A stretch of DNA of 48,463 bases from CAYGZA01 sp964354135 (lineage in GTDB: Bacteria > Planctomycetota > Planctomycetia > Pirellulales > Thermoguttaceae): the NCBI GenBank assembly GCA_964354135.1, contig CAYGZA010000008.1:1-48463 (forward strand), in the 5' to 3' direction. Of this stretch, positions 1 through 8,936 are shown one piece after another. The number at the start of each line of letters is the position of its first letter. The stretch's first letter is position 1. The notes under the pieces were generated by a model, which searched no databases, was not told the origin of the DNA, and saw nothing but the letters and a program-made list of their open reading frames with translations. The translations under genes were made by a program, and so were the position numbers.

Positions 1-39
1 CGATGCGGGGAGTCGGTCTTGCCCCTAATCCCTTTCCTC

Positions 40-972
40 TCACACGTACTCGATCGTTGCCGGCGGCTTGGGCGTCAGATCGTACACGCACCGGTTCACG
101 CCCGGGATCTCCGTGATCCGCGCGCAAATCCGGCGAAGCTTGTCCCAGGGCAGCTCCACGGCCGTGGCGACGCGGGCGTCCACGCTGTCGACGCAGCGGA
201 CGACGATGATCTGGCCGAACTCCCGCTTGCCGTCACGAATGCCCGTGGCCTTGTCGGCCAGCAGTACGGCCATGTATTGGAACACGCCGGTGCCGGCCAG
301 TTCTTCCTCGACGATCGCCGTGGCCGCGCGCACGGTCTCCAGCCGCTCCTCAGTCACCTCGCCCACAATCCGCGTGGCCAGGGCCGGTCCGGGGAAGGGC
401 ATGCGGCGCGCAATCGCCGGCGCCAGCCCCAGAAGCCGGGCTACCTCGCGCACCCCGTCCTTGCGCAGCGTTGCCAGGGGCTCGAGCACGTAGTAGCCGT
501 ACTCTTTCTGCGGGTCAATCCCCAACTGGGCGAGGATATTGTGCTGCCGCTTGATGCCGGCCACGGTTTCCTCAATGTCGGTGAGGATCGTGCCGTGCAG
601 CAGGTGCTTGGCCCCGGACTTCCGGACCAACTCGCCGAAGACCTTGGCATAGAAGGTCCGAGTGACGGCGTTGCGTTTGTCCTCGGGGTCGGTCAGGCCG
701 GCGAGAGCCTGCAGGAATTCTCTTCGGGCGTCCACGACCGTCACGGGAATGCACATGTCGGCCAGTGCCTCCACCACCCGTTGCGGCTCGCCCTCCCGCA
801 TCAGTGCGTTGTCGATGAACACGGTGTTGAGCCGTTCGCCCAAAGCCCGGTGGCCCAACACTGTGACGACGGAGCTGTCGACTCCCCCGCTGAGCGCGTT
901 GATGGCCAACCCATCACCAACAGCTTCCCTAATACTAGCTATTTGTTCTTCGATGAATGCCCTGTAGTCCAT
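40..972 (-). CDS. guaA: GMP synthase ATP-pyrophosphatase subunit (GuaA C-terminal half, stand-alone)
   Basis: This 310-aa protein should adenylylate XMP and aminate it to GMP in the last step of guanine nucleotide synthesis. The N-terminal PP-loop reads ALSGGVDSSV, and the C-terminal dimerisation domain ends with the family-typical LTPKPPATIEYV. The usual bacterial enzyme is about 520 aa with a glutamine amidotransferase domain in front. Here only the ATP-PPase half is present, as in the two-subunit archaeal arrangement, and no glutaminase gene is seen in the window. I chose ATG at 972 (MDYRAFIEE) because GGAAGGACAGG lies just upstream; an earlier in-frame start adds 15 unconvincing residues. 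Family assignment is secure. Whether a partner GATase lies beyond the window edge is unknown. Confidence 0.93.
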   Translation of the reverse strand: MDYRAFIEEQIASIREAVGDGLAINALSGGVDSSVVTVLGHRALGERLNTVFIDNALMREGEPQRVVEALADMCIPVTVVDARREFLQALAGLTDPEDKRNAVTRTFYAKVFGELVRKSGAKHLLHGTILTDIEETVAGIKRQHNILAQLGIDPQKEYGYYVLEPLATLRKDGVREVARLLGLAPAIARRMPFPGPALATRIVGEVTEERLETVRAATAIVEEELAGTGVFQYMAVLLADKATGIRDGKREFGQIIVVRCVDSVDARVATAVELPWDKLRRICARITEIPGVNRCVYDLTPKPPATIEYV

Positions 973-1107
973 CCTGTCCTTCCCCCCTGTTGTCTGTAAC
1001 CGGTGACACTGAAGCACATGATGCCAACTCGAGCTGCCGTGGAAAGCTCGACGGAAAACCGCGTCAAACCGCGTCCGGGCGCGAGTGTCGCCAGTATAGC
1101 CGTTCTA

Positions 1108-1455
1108 TTAACAAGTGCAATGGGTGCATGTAGAATCGTAATCTCGCATTCGGAGTCGGGTGCTTCCCCGAGGGCCGAACCCCTGCACGGTGCGGGCCCC
1201 TATCGCGTGGTGTACAAAGCGCCGCACTTCCGGCCGCTCCAGTTTACGAGCCCACGGTCGCTGACTGCGGCGTTTTTCGGCCTTCCGCCGGGCTGCCACC
1301 GCCCAGTAACCGTTGCGGCTGCGATTACGCCGCAGTTCGCGGGAGATGGTGCTGTTGCTCCGGCCGAGCCGGTCGGCGATCTGCGTCTGCACGTTTCCAG
1401 CCCGATGCATCTCGGCGATGCCCTCACGCTCTTCCAAGGTAAGATGACTTGCCAT
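1108..1455 (-). pseudogene. IS30-family transposase, N-terminal remnant
   Basis: The first ~85 residues match the IS30 transposase N-terminus: MASHLTLEEREGIAEMHRAG, then an HTH containing GRSNSTISRELRRN, then the basic stretch RRKAEKRRSQRP. After about position 1200 the reading changes to low-quality sequence and stops. The DDE catalytic domain (about 250 residues) is missing, so this is a dead fragment. The ATG at 1455 has GGAGTCCCCGCG just upstream, so the 5' end looks original. It lies directly upstream of guaA in a gene-poor stretch, consistent with old insertion and decay. Confidence 0.8.
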
Positions 1456-2187
1456 CGCGGGGACTCCTTTCGAATGGGACCTTCCTGAAAACGCCCATTC
1501 AAACGTCCCCGCGAGGTTTTCACCTGGACCAGTTCTCCCCAGGGTTGCGATTCAATCTTGACAGCAGGGACGACCGTGCACAGCCCTACCGCAATCTTCG
1601 CACCAGAAACCGACAACGATCATCAGCGAAAAAACGAGCGAAACAAACGAAGCTTCGGCTTCGGCGTGGAGGCTATGGAGAAGAATCCCGGGAGAGCACC
1701 TTGACAACCAGGGCCCTTTCAGGGATGGACCCCCGGCTAGCCTCTCTCTGTTCCGGCGTTGCTGTTTTTTGGAATCGGGGCCTTGACTGCGGTGGTTATG
1801 GGTGACCCCAGTCGCTCCGCAGTCGCCCTCGACTCGCCCCCTGGGCTTGTCCGCTGCCCCGGGGACGCCACGCCGCCTCCGCCCAAGCCCCTCTGGTTCG
1901 CCTCGGCCAGATCGCCGTAAGATCGTTGTAGCGAAGGACTTACAATCTTGGTCGCAGGCGAGTCTGCGGCACACCGGTGGACTGGGTCTGAGGTTCGCAC
2001 CCATCCTTCGTCGGGTCTTCTCGGCGCGTTAGGCAGGTTAATCCTAATTGTGACGATTTCGATCCCTTTCCTTCAGTACGACCCATTGTCTCCATCCGAC
2101 CGTAAATAGAGAGGGAAAACAGCTACCCTCTTCATTGGTGACAGGTAGAATTGAGATTAGAAGGGCGCTTTACGAAAGCGAGGGGTT
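1456..2187. other. Gene-poor stretch beside the IS30 remnant
   Basis: About 730 bases without a convincing gene. Open frames exist on both strands because of high GC, but none shows a recognisable domain or a good start. The part next to 1455 contains two copies of a CGCGGGGAC-type word in opposite orientation (around 1457-1468 and 1506-1518), which may be the end region of the decayed IS30 element. From about 2040 to 2160 the sequence becomes A/T richer, as expected for a promoter region ahead of the small ORF at 2188, but I cannot name a site. Confidence 0.4.
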
Positions 2188-2379
2188 ATGGACACGCGGG
2201 ATAGAGCCAAACGCGACGAGAAGCTGGTCGAAGAGGCACTCGCAACCGGAAAACCTCTCCACGAGTTGGAAGACATCCTCGACAGAAGGGAGAACACCGC
2301 CGAGTGTCCCAGCCCGGGCGCGGAGAAGTTGTGTCCGGCCAAGCCGCGGATCATCAGTCCGAAGCCGGTTCTGGGGTAG
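2188..2379 (+). CDS. Small hypothetical protein, 63 aa
   Basis: I do not recognise this gene. The first ~36 residues (from MDTRDRAKRDEKLVEEA through the acidic helix ending LEDILDRREN) look like a genuine charged helical segment. The last 25 residues are proline-rich and could be read-through of non-coding sequence after a frameshift. The ATG is preceded by GCGAGGGGTT, an acceptable ribosome site. It stands alone between an IS remnant and a convergent large gene. It could be a real short protein or a truncated relic; no function is proposed. Confidence 0.3.
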   Translation: MDTRDRAKRDEKLVEEALATGKPLHELEDILDRRENTAECPSPGAEKLCPAKPRIISPKPVLG

Positions 2380-2684
2380 TCATCAACAGGGACCGGTGAC
2401 GTACACTCGATTTGCCGGGAACCCGCTGCAAGGCCGTTGCCGGACTCATGGGTGATCTGAGTGCGCCCTGGCGCCACTCCGTGTGACCCTACTCCCCACC
2501 CTCCCTGCTCAGTTTTGGGAGGGCGAGGTTCCTACCGAGCCGCGCACCTGCGGCGGCCCGAGGAGCTTCTCCAAGAGCTTGCCCAGCTCCGCGCCGCGGG
2601 CCCGGAACTGCGTTTCCGAGGCGCGAATCCAGAGCCGCTTACGGCGAAGGAACGTGGGACCGCCGCAGAGAACGGGTCAGGCTA
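2380..2684. other. Intergenic stretch with one GEAPAEP-type repeat
   Basis: About 305 bases between the small ORF and the end of the propeller gene. The only structure recognised is the 25-bp repeat copy at 2517-2541, listed separately. The rest looks non-coding. Confidence 0.5.
2517..2541 (+). repeat. GEAPAEP-type dispersed repeat, copy 1
   Basis: A 25-bp unit beginning GGGAGGGCGAGG and ending CCGAGCC. Related units occur inside mnmE (9417-9441 and, inverted, 9465-9489) and before the sulfatase gene (29483-29507, inverted). Only one arm is present here. One frame of the unit encodes a GEAPAEP-like peptide, a motif I recall as common in planctomycete genomes. Confidence 0.7.
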
Positions 2685-5042
2685 TCATTGGAATAGTCTC
2701 CACCTCACTTGGAGATGATACATCTCTTGGTCTGGTTGCCCTAGCACAGAGGTTCTCCAGTCTTCGGACAAATGCGCGGCCTCCGGAAAGGAGAAATCGT
2801 GCAATGCCCGGTACTTCTCGACCTTCAGTTTCCCCAGGTTCCCTTCAGCGGTTCTGAACACAACGACCGCTCCGGGGACGAGATCGCGCCCCCGGTCGGA
2901 TCCGGAGATCTTCTCTGAAGACAGGCCAGCGCCCTTGATGAACACTGGATCGATCTTGTCGAAATCCCCATGCGGAACCAGCCTCGCTTTGGCCCCACTC
3001 ATCGGCACAAGGTAGCGTTCGGTATCGGTGACTTGTTCCCAGAAGAAGTCCGCGGCATGGACGTCGCCTTGCTTGTCCGATTCCACATCCCAGTAATAGG
3101 TCCCAAGGAGGACGGTCCTGTTGTCGCCGGGCGCCGATTGGAGTCCTTCGTCCTTCAAGTCGGACAGGTCCTTCGACTTGATCGCCCAGATCTCCCAGCC
3201 GGCCGGCAGACGCAAATCCAAGGCGATCTCCGAGCCGTCCGGCGACCAGGCCGGCATCGTGGCTTGGGTATTTCCCAGCCGCCGGGTCTGCCCGGTCTGC
3301 ACGTCGACGACCGTAAAGGGCACCGGATCGCTGCCGCCATAACCACCAAAAGCGATCTGCCGACCGTCGGGCGACCAGCCGCCCAGGAAGCCGACGCCGC
3401 CCAGGATCGGCCACGTTTTCACGGTCTTACCGCTTTCCAGATCGGCGACGATCATCTGGCTGCCCGTTCGATAGGCCACTTGCTTCGCATCCGGGGGAAC
3501 GGCAGGATACCACCAGGGCACGTCCAGCACGTCCTTGGCCTGGGCCCCTTCGGCATCTACCGGGATGACCCGGAGCTTACGGCTCGAGCGCGACTGGAAG
3601 TACACCCTCTTTCCGTCGGGTGACCAGTTCGGGTACCCGCCGTCGACGAGCTTGCGCGGCTTGCCGCCGGTGGGCTCGACGAGCCAGACCTGCTCCTCCT
3701 CGGCGTTGCCGCGGACGTAGGCAATCAGCCGCCCCTCGCCGGGCGACCAGGCGGGGTCCTTGCCGGAGTCGGTCACGTCGGTCACCTTGCCCGTCTTCGT
3801 GTCCAGGACGCTGATCCCGGCTCCCACGGGATTCCTGCCGAACGCGAGCCGCGCCCCATCCGGCGACCAGCTCGACTTGAACCCGCGGGCCAGGAATCTG
3901 CCGCCCAGCCGCTTGACTTCCGCAATCGCCAGGGTCTCGCCGGGTGTGGGTGCGGCCGGGCGCGGCGGTTCTTGCACCAACTCGGCTGCGGCTTGGGCTG
4001 GGGCCAGCTTCACTAGCGCCGGCACGTCCCAGAGCTTCACGTTGCGGTCTTCGCCGCCCGAGGCCAGCAGCTTGCCGTCGGGCGAAAACGCCACGGCCCA
4101 TGCCCCCTTGGGATGCGCACTGATGCCGGTGAGGTTGCGGCCGGTCGCCGCGTCCCAGAGCTTGACGGTCCCGTCCGTGCCGGCCGAGGCCAGCGTCTTC
4201 CCGCCCGGCGCAAACGCGAGCGACACCACGTCGCCGTCGTGCCCTCCGAGGATCCGCCGCTGGAGGCCCGCTTCCCCGCCGCGGGTCCAGACGGTGATCG
4301 CTCCCTGGGCGGTCCCCACCGCGAAGCCCGAATCGTCCGGGGCATACGCGACGCACAAGGCCGGGATGCCCAATTGCAGGACTGCGATTTGCTGGGCCGA
4401 CGCGGTCTCCCAAAGCCTCACCGTCCCGTCCCTGGAGGCGGAGGCCAACGTCTGGCCGCCGACGTCGAACGCGAGCCCCTCGACCGCCTGACCGTGCCCG
4501 AACAACGTCGCCCGCTGGTTCCCGGCGGTCGTGTCCCAGAACCGAATGAACCGATCCTCGCCGGCCGACGCGATGGTCTTTCCCTCCGGCGAGAACGCCA
4601 CGCACAGAACCGGGCCGGCGTGGCCTCGCAGCGTGATCAACTCCGCCGCCGTGGGCACGTCCCAGAGCTTGATGGTGCCGTCGGAGCCGGCCGTGGCCAA
4701 GGTTTCCCCGTCCTTCGCGAAGGCAAGCGAATTGATTCCTGCCCGGGAGCTGGGAATCGGCGTTGGGTACGGCGTGTACGGCCTCTGCCCGCGGAGTGCA
4801 GCCACCTCTTTCCCATCGACGGCCTTCCAGAGCTTGACCATCTGGGCAACATCCCCTGAGGCCAGCAGCTTGCCGTCGGGCGAAAAGGCCACCGAGTGGA
4901 CCGGGCCGGCGTGCCCCGCAAGCACCTTCAGCGGCTTGGGCCCGGCTTCTTCCCCGCCGGGCGGCTGCTGTCCCCGGAGTTGTCCCGCCGTCAAGACCAG
5001 GCAAACCAACCCCACGATCAGCACGCGCAAGTACGATGCCAT
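2685..5042 (-). CDS. Secreted WD40 plus TolB-like double beta-propeller protein
   Basis: A 785-aa protein with an N-terminal signal peptide (hydrophobic LIVGLVCLVLTAGQL). Seven WD40 repeats follow, ending VKLW, IKLW, IRFW, VRLW, ITVW, VKLW, VKLW, which is exactly one seven-bladed propeller. A linker rich in Pro/Ala leads to a second half with six PD40/TolB-type SPDG motifs (SPDGARLAF, SPDGKRVYF, SPDGRQIAF, SPDGSEIAL and two weaker ones). No catalytic domain is visible, so a binding or scaffold role outside the cytoplasm is the safest reading. Start chosen at ATG 5042 (MASYLRV), with GGGGAGGAG six bases upstream. The last ~35 residues do not resemble a propeller. Confidence 0.85.
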   Translation of the reverse strand: MASYLRVLIVGLVCLVLTAGQLRGQQPPGGEEAGPKPLKVLAGHAGPVHSVAFSPDGKLLASGDVAQMVKLWKAVDGKEVAALRGQRPYTPYPTPIPSSRAGINSLAFAKDGETLATAGSDGTIKLWDVPTAAELITLRGHAGPVLCVAFSPEGKTIASAGEDRFIRFWDTTAGNQRATLFGHGQAVEGLAFDVGGQTLASASRDGTVRLWETASAQQIAVLQLGIPALCVAYAPDDSGFAVGTAQGAITVWTRGGEAGLQRRILGGHDGDVVSLAFAPGGKTLASAGTDGTVKLWDAATGRNLTGISAHPKGAWAVAFSPDGKLLASGGEDRNVKLWDVPALVKLAPAQAAAELVQEPPRPAAPTPGETLAIAEVKRLGGRFLARGFKSSWSPDGARLAFGRNPVGAGISVLDTKTGKVTDVTDSGKDPAWSPGEGRLIAYVRGNAEEEQVWLVEPTGGKPRKLVDGGYPNWSPDGKRVYFQSRSSRKLRVIPVDAEGAQAKDVLDVPWWYPAVPPDAKQVAYRTGSQMIVADLESGKTVKTWPILGGVGFLGGWSPDGRQIAFGGYGGSDPVPFTVVDVQTGQTRRLGNTQATMPAWSPDGSEIALDLRLPAGWEIWAIKSKDLSDLKDEGLQSAPGDNRTVLLGTYYWDVESDKQGDVHAADFFWEQVTDTERYLVPMSGAKARLVPHGDFDKIDPVFIKGAGLSSEKISGSDRGRDLVPGAVVVFRTAEGNLGKLKVEKYRALHDFSFPEAAHLSEDWRTSVLGQPDQEMYHLQVRWRLFQ

Positions 5043-5243
5043 CGAAGCTCCTCCCCTTCTTCGAGACCCCACGGTCCGGCACCCCGCCGGTACGCCGTCA
5101 TTGTATCCTGTGGCTCAACAGGAGTCCGCAAGCGCCCGGGACGCAGCACCGCGGGGCGCCGTGTACGTTCCCCGGCGACGCCCGCGCCGGAATATCACGG
5201 CGCCGGCTGCTGCCGCAGCGCCAGTCCTACTGTCGCGAAACGG

Positions 5244-6083
5244 TCACACCAGCCACCAGTGTCCCGGGCTTATGGACTTCAGATGGAAGGACCGCTGATT
5301 CTCCGGCAGCGAGGCCAGCAGCTCCCGGGCCTTCCGGCCGATGGCCTCGGCCGCCAGCTCCACGTTCCGCTGGCCCACCTTGGCCGAGGCGTGCTTCCGC
5401 GGGTCCAAACCGCCGATGCCGGAAGGCGGCTTCATGTCCAGGTTGATGGGGCCGTCGCCCAGCTCGGACATGTCCACCAGCTCGGGATAGAAGAACATCA
5501 TGTTCGACGTTTCCCACTTGGCGGCGTGATCCGAGTTCGACTCGGGTCCCCGGCTGAGCGTCATTTCCCACAGTCCCAGCCCGGCAACCGTGCCGTCGGC
5601 AGTCACGGGCGCCAGCGCCTTGTCGATCATGTCGATCTGCTCCCGGACGTTGTGCCCCGAGACGCCGAGGATGACCCGAAACCCGGTCCGCTTCAGTCGC
5701 GCGAAGAGGTCCGTCAGCACGGGCACGAGGTGCTCCTGCTTGAATCCGGCATGGAAGTACACCGGCGGATAGACCGCGCCGCCGAACTTTTCCGCGCACT
5801 TGACGAGAATGCCGTGGGCCTTGATCGCGTCGTTCCCCAGGGGCAAATGGCGGCCGTGCCATTCGATCAAGCCGAACGGCACGTACACCACCGGAAACTT
5901 GCGGCCGGCCGCTTCCAACTGGCCGGGTCGCATGAACTGCATTTGGACGCTGGTAGAGAGTTGATTGGGCGTTTCGGCCTTGTCGCCGGGGGGGCCGCCG
6001 GCCGCCTCAACACCCCCTGCCGCCGCCAGGGACCCGCCCGCCAGGGCGAGCACGTTGGTTCCGAGAAAGCCGCGTCGATTCAT
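5244..6083 (-). CDS. Creatininase-family amidohydrolase, Tat-exported
   Basis: A 279-aa protein of the creatininase/mycofactocin-MftE fold. The family metal site is visible in PFGLIEWHGRHLPLGND (E, H and D ligands), and further on in GVSGHNVREQ, equivalent to the usual GHG/GHN motif. The N-terminus MNRRGFLGTNVLALAGG has a twin-arginine signal, so export folded to the periplasm is likely. Start chosen at ATG 6083, with GGAAGGAAGCGAAC directly upstream. Planctomycetes carry many such secreted paralogues; the substrate cannot be told from sequence. It is divergent from the sugar isomerase gene at 6307, with a promoter for that gene in between. Confidence 0.82.
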   Translation of the reverse strand: MNRRGFLGTNVLALAGGSLAAAGGVEAAGGPPGDKAETPNQLSTSVQMQFMRPGQLEAAGRKFPVVYVPFGLIEWHGRHLPLGNDAIKAHGILVKCAEKFGGAVYPPVYFHAGFKQEHLVPVLTDLFARLKRTGFRVILGVSGHNVREQIDMIDKALAPVTADGTVAGLGLWEMTLSRGPESNSDHAAKWETSNMMFFYPELVDMSELGDGPINLDMKPPSGIGGLDPRKHASAKVGQRNVELAAEAIGRKARELLASLPENQRSFHLKSISPGHWWLV

Positions 6084-6233
6084 GTTCGCTTCCTTCCTGC
6101 TTCTCACCGGGATTTGCCAGGCAACGTCTGCCCGAACGTGCTTTCCGCTCTGCGCCCTATTCTCAGTGGGGCCGGGCGGATGTCAATCCAAGGCCACTCC
6201 TTATCGTGGACATGCCTCGGCATCGCGCCGGCG

Positions 6234-6263
6234 TTGACCGGGACGGCGTCTCTTCCCTAGAAT
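6234..6263 (+). promoter_or_regulatory. Sigma-70-like promoter for the isomerase/radical SAM transcript
   Basis: TTGACC at 6234-6239, an 18-base spacer, and TAGAAT at 6258-6263. Both hexamers match consensus at five of six positions. The predicted leader to the ATG at 6307 is short (about 37 bases) and contains the ribosome site AGGAGA. Confidence 0.6.
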
Positions 6264-6306
6264 TGGGAACCGACCGGTCCACACTTCAGGCTCAGGAGAA
6301 ACAGCC

Positions 6307-7359
6307 ATGACACCCCCAGAGGAAACCGGAGCGGCAGAACCCCACCGCCCGCAGCTCAGCCGGCGCGAGGCCCTGGCCTACACGGCGGCGTTCGGCAGCG
6401 GCTTCGTGGCAGCGCAGGGCTTGGCGGCCGATCCCCCGTCCGGCGGTGCCGAGCCGGCCCCGGTGCCCTCCCGCGCCAAGCCCGGCAAGAAGTACGACAT
6501 GAAGAAGTCGATCAACCTCTGGGCCCTGCCGTATCCGCAGAAGATGACGCTCCGCGAGTGTTTCCAGTTGTGCAAGGACGCCGGCTTCGACGCCGTCGAG
6601 GTGAACTACGCCGAGGACGGCGACCTCTCGCCCAAGGCGAGCGAGGCGGACCTGAAGGCCGTCGGCGCCTTGGCCCGCAAGATCGGCTTGGAGATCAGCG
6701 GGCTCTGCTCCTTCCTCTTCTGGCCGTACTCGTTGACCCACGAGGACCCGAAACGCCGCGAGAAGGGGCTCGAGCTGGCCGCGGCGATCATCCGCGCCGC
6801 GCCGCTGGTGGGTACGGAGAACGTCCTGGTGGTGCCCGGGGCCGTGTACATCCCTTGGATGCCCGACGAGCCGGCCGTTCCCTTCGAGGTCTGCGACCGC
6901 CGCGCGCGGGAAGCCGTGCGCCGCCTGATTCCCGAGGCCGAGAAGGCCGGCGTCTATCTCAATATCGAGAACATCTTCATCAACGCCTTCCTGCACACGC
7001 CCCAGGAGATGGCCGCGTTCGTCGATAGCTTCCGGTCCGACCGGGTCCGCGTCCACTTCGACACCGGGAACATCATGCTCTACCATTTCCCGGAGCACTG
7101 GATCCCGATCCTCGGCAAGCGGATCAAGAACGTCCACCTCAAGGAGTACTCCAAGCGCGTCCACGAATTCAACCTGGACGCCTTCCGGCCGCTGTTGGAC
7201 GGGACGACCAACTGGCCGGCCGTCCTGGAAGCGTTCGAGAAGATCGGCTACCGCGGCTACCTCACGTTCGAGTACTTCCGCCCCTTCGACCATTGGCCGG
7301 AAGCCCTCATCTGGCAGACCTCCGACGCCCTGGACCGTATGCTGGGGCGCAAAGCCTGA
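6307..7359 (+). CDS. Sugar phosphate isomerase/epimerase-like TIM barrel, Tat signal
   Basis: A 350-aa protein of the xylose-isomerase-like TIM barrel family (AP endonuclease 2 fold). The N-terminus has a twin-arginine signal (SRREALAYTAAFGSGF) and an Ala-rich segment, so it is likely exported. Barrel motifs seen include FDAVEVNY (strand 2), LNIENIFINAFLHT with the family Glu/Asn, VHFDTGNIML with the metal-binding Asp, and KNVHLKEY with the metal-binding His. These metal residues are all present, so the enzyme is probably active as an isomerase or epimerase; the substrate is unknown. ATG at 6307 has AGGAGA eight bases upstream. Two plus-strand genes follow closely. Confidence 0.83.
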   Translation: MTPPEETGAAEPHRPQLSRREALAYTAAFGSGFVAAQGLAADPPSGGAEPAPVPSRAKPGKKYDMKKSINLWALPYPQKMTLRECFQLCKDAGFDAVEVNYAEDGDLSPKASEADLKAVGALARKIGLEISGLCSFLFWPYSLTHEDPKRREKGLELAAAIIRAAPLVGTENVLVVPGAVYIPWMPDEPAVPFEVCDRRAREAVRRLIPEAEKAGVYLNIENIFINAFLHTPQEMAAFVDSFRSDRVRVHFDTGNIMLYHFPEHWIPILGKRIKNVHLKEYSKRVHEFNLDAFRPLLDGTTNWPAVLEAFEKIGYRGYLTFEYFRPFDHWPEALIWQTSDALDRMLGRKA

Positions 7360-7390
7360 CGATGAACTCCCCAAAGCGCGGATTGCCGGC

Positions 7391-7819
7391 ATGATGCGGA
7401 TCCTGACGAGCCTGCGGGCATGGAACATCGCGGTGCGGACGGCCCACATTGCGGCCATGGGCGTCCTCTTGGGCGGGCACGCCTTCGACGTGGAGCGGGC
7501 TCGGCTCGTGCCAAGCCTCCTGCTGTGCGTTCTCACCGGAGGGGGACTGGGTTTCCTGGAGGCCGGGATGAACTTCACCTGGTTCCACCAGGGCCGGGGC
7601 CTAATGACGATCGCCAAGCTGCTCTTGCTCTGTGCCGTACCATTCCTGTGGGACCGGCCGCAATGGCGTTTGGCGGTCCTGTTGGCGGCAGTGACGCTCG
7701 CCTCCGTCGGTTCCCACATGCCCGCCCGCTTCCGCTACTACTCGGTGATTTTCCGCGAGGTGGTCCCGTGCCGCGACGGGCCGGGAACCTCGGGCCTGGC
7801 CGAAGAAGACGACAAGTAA
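7391..7819 (+). CDS. Small integral membrane protein
   Basis: A 142-aa protein with about four hydrophobic helices (around 14-30, 42-58, 71-86 and 92-105), beginning MMRILTSLRAWNIAVRTAHI. The conserved-looking segments VRTAHIAAMGVLLGGHAF, near the start, and SHMPARFRYYSVI, after the last helix, suggest a real family, and histidines near helix ends could bind haem or metal. I do not know a function. It follows the isomerase by 31 bases and ends 10 bases before the radical SAM gene, so the three are probably cotranscribed. Start could be either of the first two ATGs. Confidence 0.65.
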   Translation: MMRILTSLRAWNIAVRTAHIAAMGVLLGGHAFDVERARLVPSLLLCVLTGGGLGFLEAGMNFTWFHQGRGLMTIAKLLLLCAVPFLWDRPQWRLAVLLAAVTLASVGSHMPARFRYYSVIFREVVPCRDGPGTSGLAEEDDK

Positions 7820-7829
7820 CGAGTAGCCT

Positions 7830-8933
7830 ATGCAGCCCGCGCCGTACACCGAAGCCGACTTCGACCGCAACCCGCTGATGTTCTATTACGAGGTGACCCA
7901 GGCGTGCGACCTGGTGTGCAAGCACTGCCGGGCCTCGGCTCAAGACCATGCCGCCCCTGAGGAATTGACCACGGAGCAGTCCGAGGCGTTGATCGACCAG
8001 GTCGCCGCATTCCCGCGCCGGCCGACGCTGGTGATGACCGGCGGCGATCCGCTCAAGCGGGCCGACCTGTTCGCCCTGATCGGTCACGCGGTGGCCGCCG
8101 GCTTGCAGGTAGCCTTGACCCCCTCCGCCACGCCGCTGGCGACGCGCGAGGCCTTCCAACGCGCCAAGGACGCGGGGATCAGCGCCCTGGGAATCAGCCT
8201 CGACGGGGCCGACGCTAAGACCCACGACGCCTTCCGCGGCTGGGAAGGGAGCTTCGAGCGGACCCTGCGGATGCTGGACGATGCCCGGCAGCTCGGGATC
8301 CCGGTCCAGGTGAACACCTCGATCACGCGGCGGAACTTCCTACAGATCGACGCCATCGCAGCGCTGCTGGCCGGCCAAGGGATCATGATGTGGTCGGTCT
8401 TCTTCCTGGTTCCCGTCGGTCGGGGCGTGGAAGAGCAGCGGATCGAGTCGGAAGAATACGAGGTCGCCTTCGAGCGCCTCTGGCACCATGCCCAACACCG
8501 GCCCTACGCCGTGAAGACGACCGAGGCCCCGCACTACCGCCGCTACGTGCTCCAGCACGGCGGCAACCCGCTCGAAGGGCCGCGAGCGGCAACCGGCAGC
8601 GGGCCGGGGGGACGCATGCACCGCGCCCCGCTCGGCGTCGGCGACGGCAAGGGGATCATGTTCGTCAGCCACACCGGCGAGATCTACCCGGCCGGCTTCC
8701 TGCCTCTCGTATGCGGCCGGTTTCCGCGCGATTCGGTGGTCGACGTGTACCAGAACCACCCCACGTTCCGGGCCCTCCGCGATCCGGACCAATTCAAGGG
8801 GCATTGCGGCATCTGCGAGTTCCGCTACGTCTGCGGCGGGAGCCGCGCCCGGGCCTACGCCGTGACCGGCGATCCGCTGGCCACGGAGCCGGATTGCGCG
8901 TACGTCCCGAGCCTGCAACCATTGCGGGAGTAG
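7830..8933 (+). CDS. Radical SAM/SPASM protein related to the AhbD/NirJ group (TIGR04053-like)
   Basis: A 367-aa radical SAM enzyme. The [4Fe-4S]/SAM motif is C26-x3-C30-x2-C33 (CDLVCKHC), followed by the GGDPL SAM-binding motif and ISLDGA. The C-terminal SPASM-type region carries cysteines in CGICEFRYVCGG and a last Cys in PDCAYVP, which would hold auxiliary Fe-S clusters. The overall layout resembles TIGR04053 proteins, relatives of haem-pathway enzymes AhbD and NirJ and of peptide-modifying enzymes. No precursor peptide gene is visible nearby. The small membrane gene just upstream may be a partner. Reaction unknown. Confidence 0.8.
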   Translation: MQPAPYTEADFDRNPLMFYYEVTQACDLVCKHCRASAQDHAAPEELTTEQSEALIDQVAAFPRRPTLVMTGGDPLKRADLFALIGHAVAAGLQVALTPSATPLATREAFQRAKDAGISALGISLDGADAKTHDAFRGWEGSFERTLRMLDDARQLGIPVQVNTSITRRNFLQIDAIAALLAGQGIMMWSVFFLVPVGRGVEEQRIESEEYEVAFERLWHHAQHRPYAVKTTEAPHYRRYVLQHGGNPLEGPRAATGSGPGGRMHRAPLGVGDGKGIMFVSHTGEIYPAGFLPLVCGRFPRDSVVDVYQNHPTFRALRDPDQFKGHCGICEFRYVCGGSRARAYAVTGDPLATEPDCAYVPSLQPLRE

Positions 8934-8936
8934 ACT

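Noticed and set aside
1552..2004. A 150-codon minus-strand frame in the gene-poor stretch
   Set aside because: No ribosome site, no domain, compositionally odd; overlapping frames on both strands are equally open.
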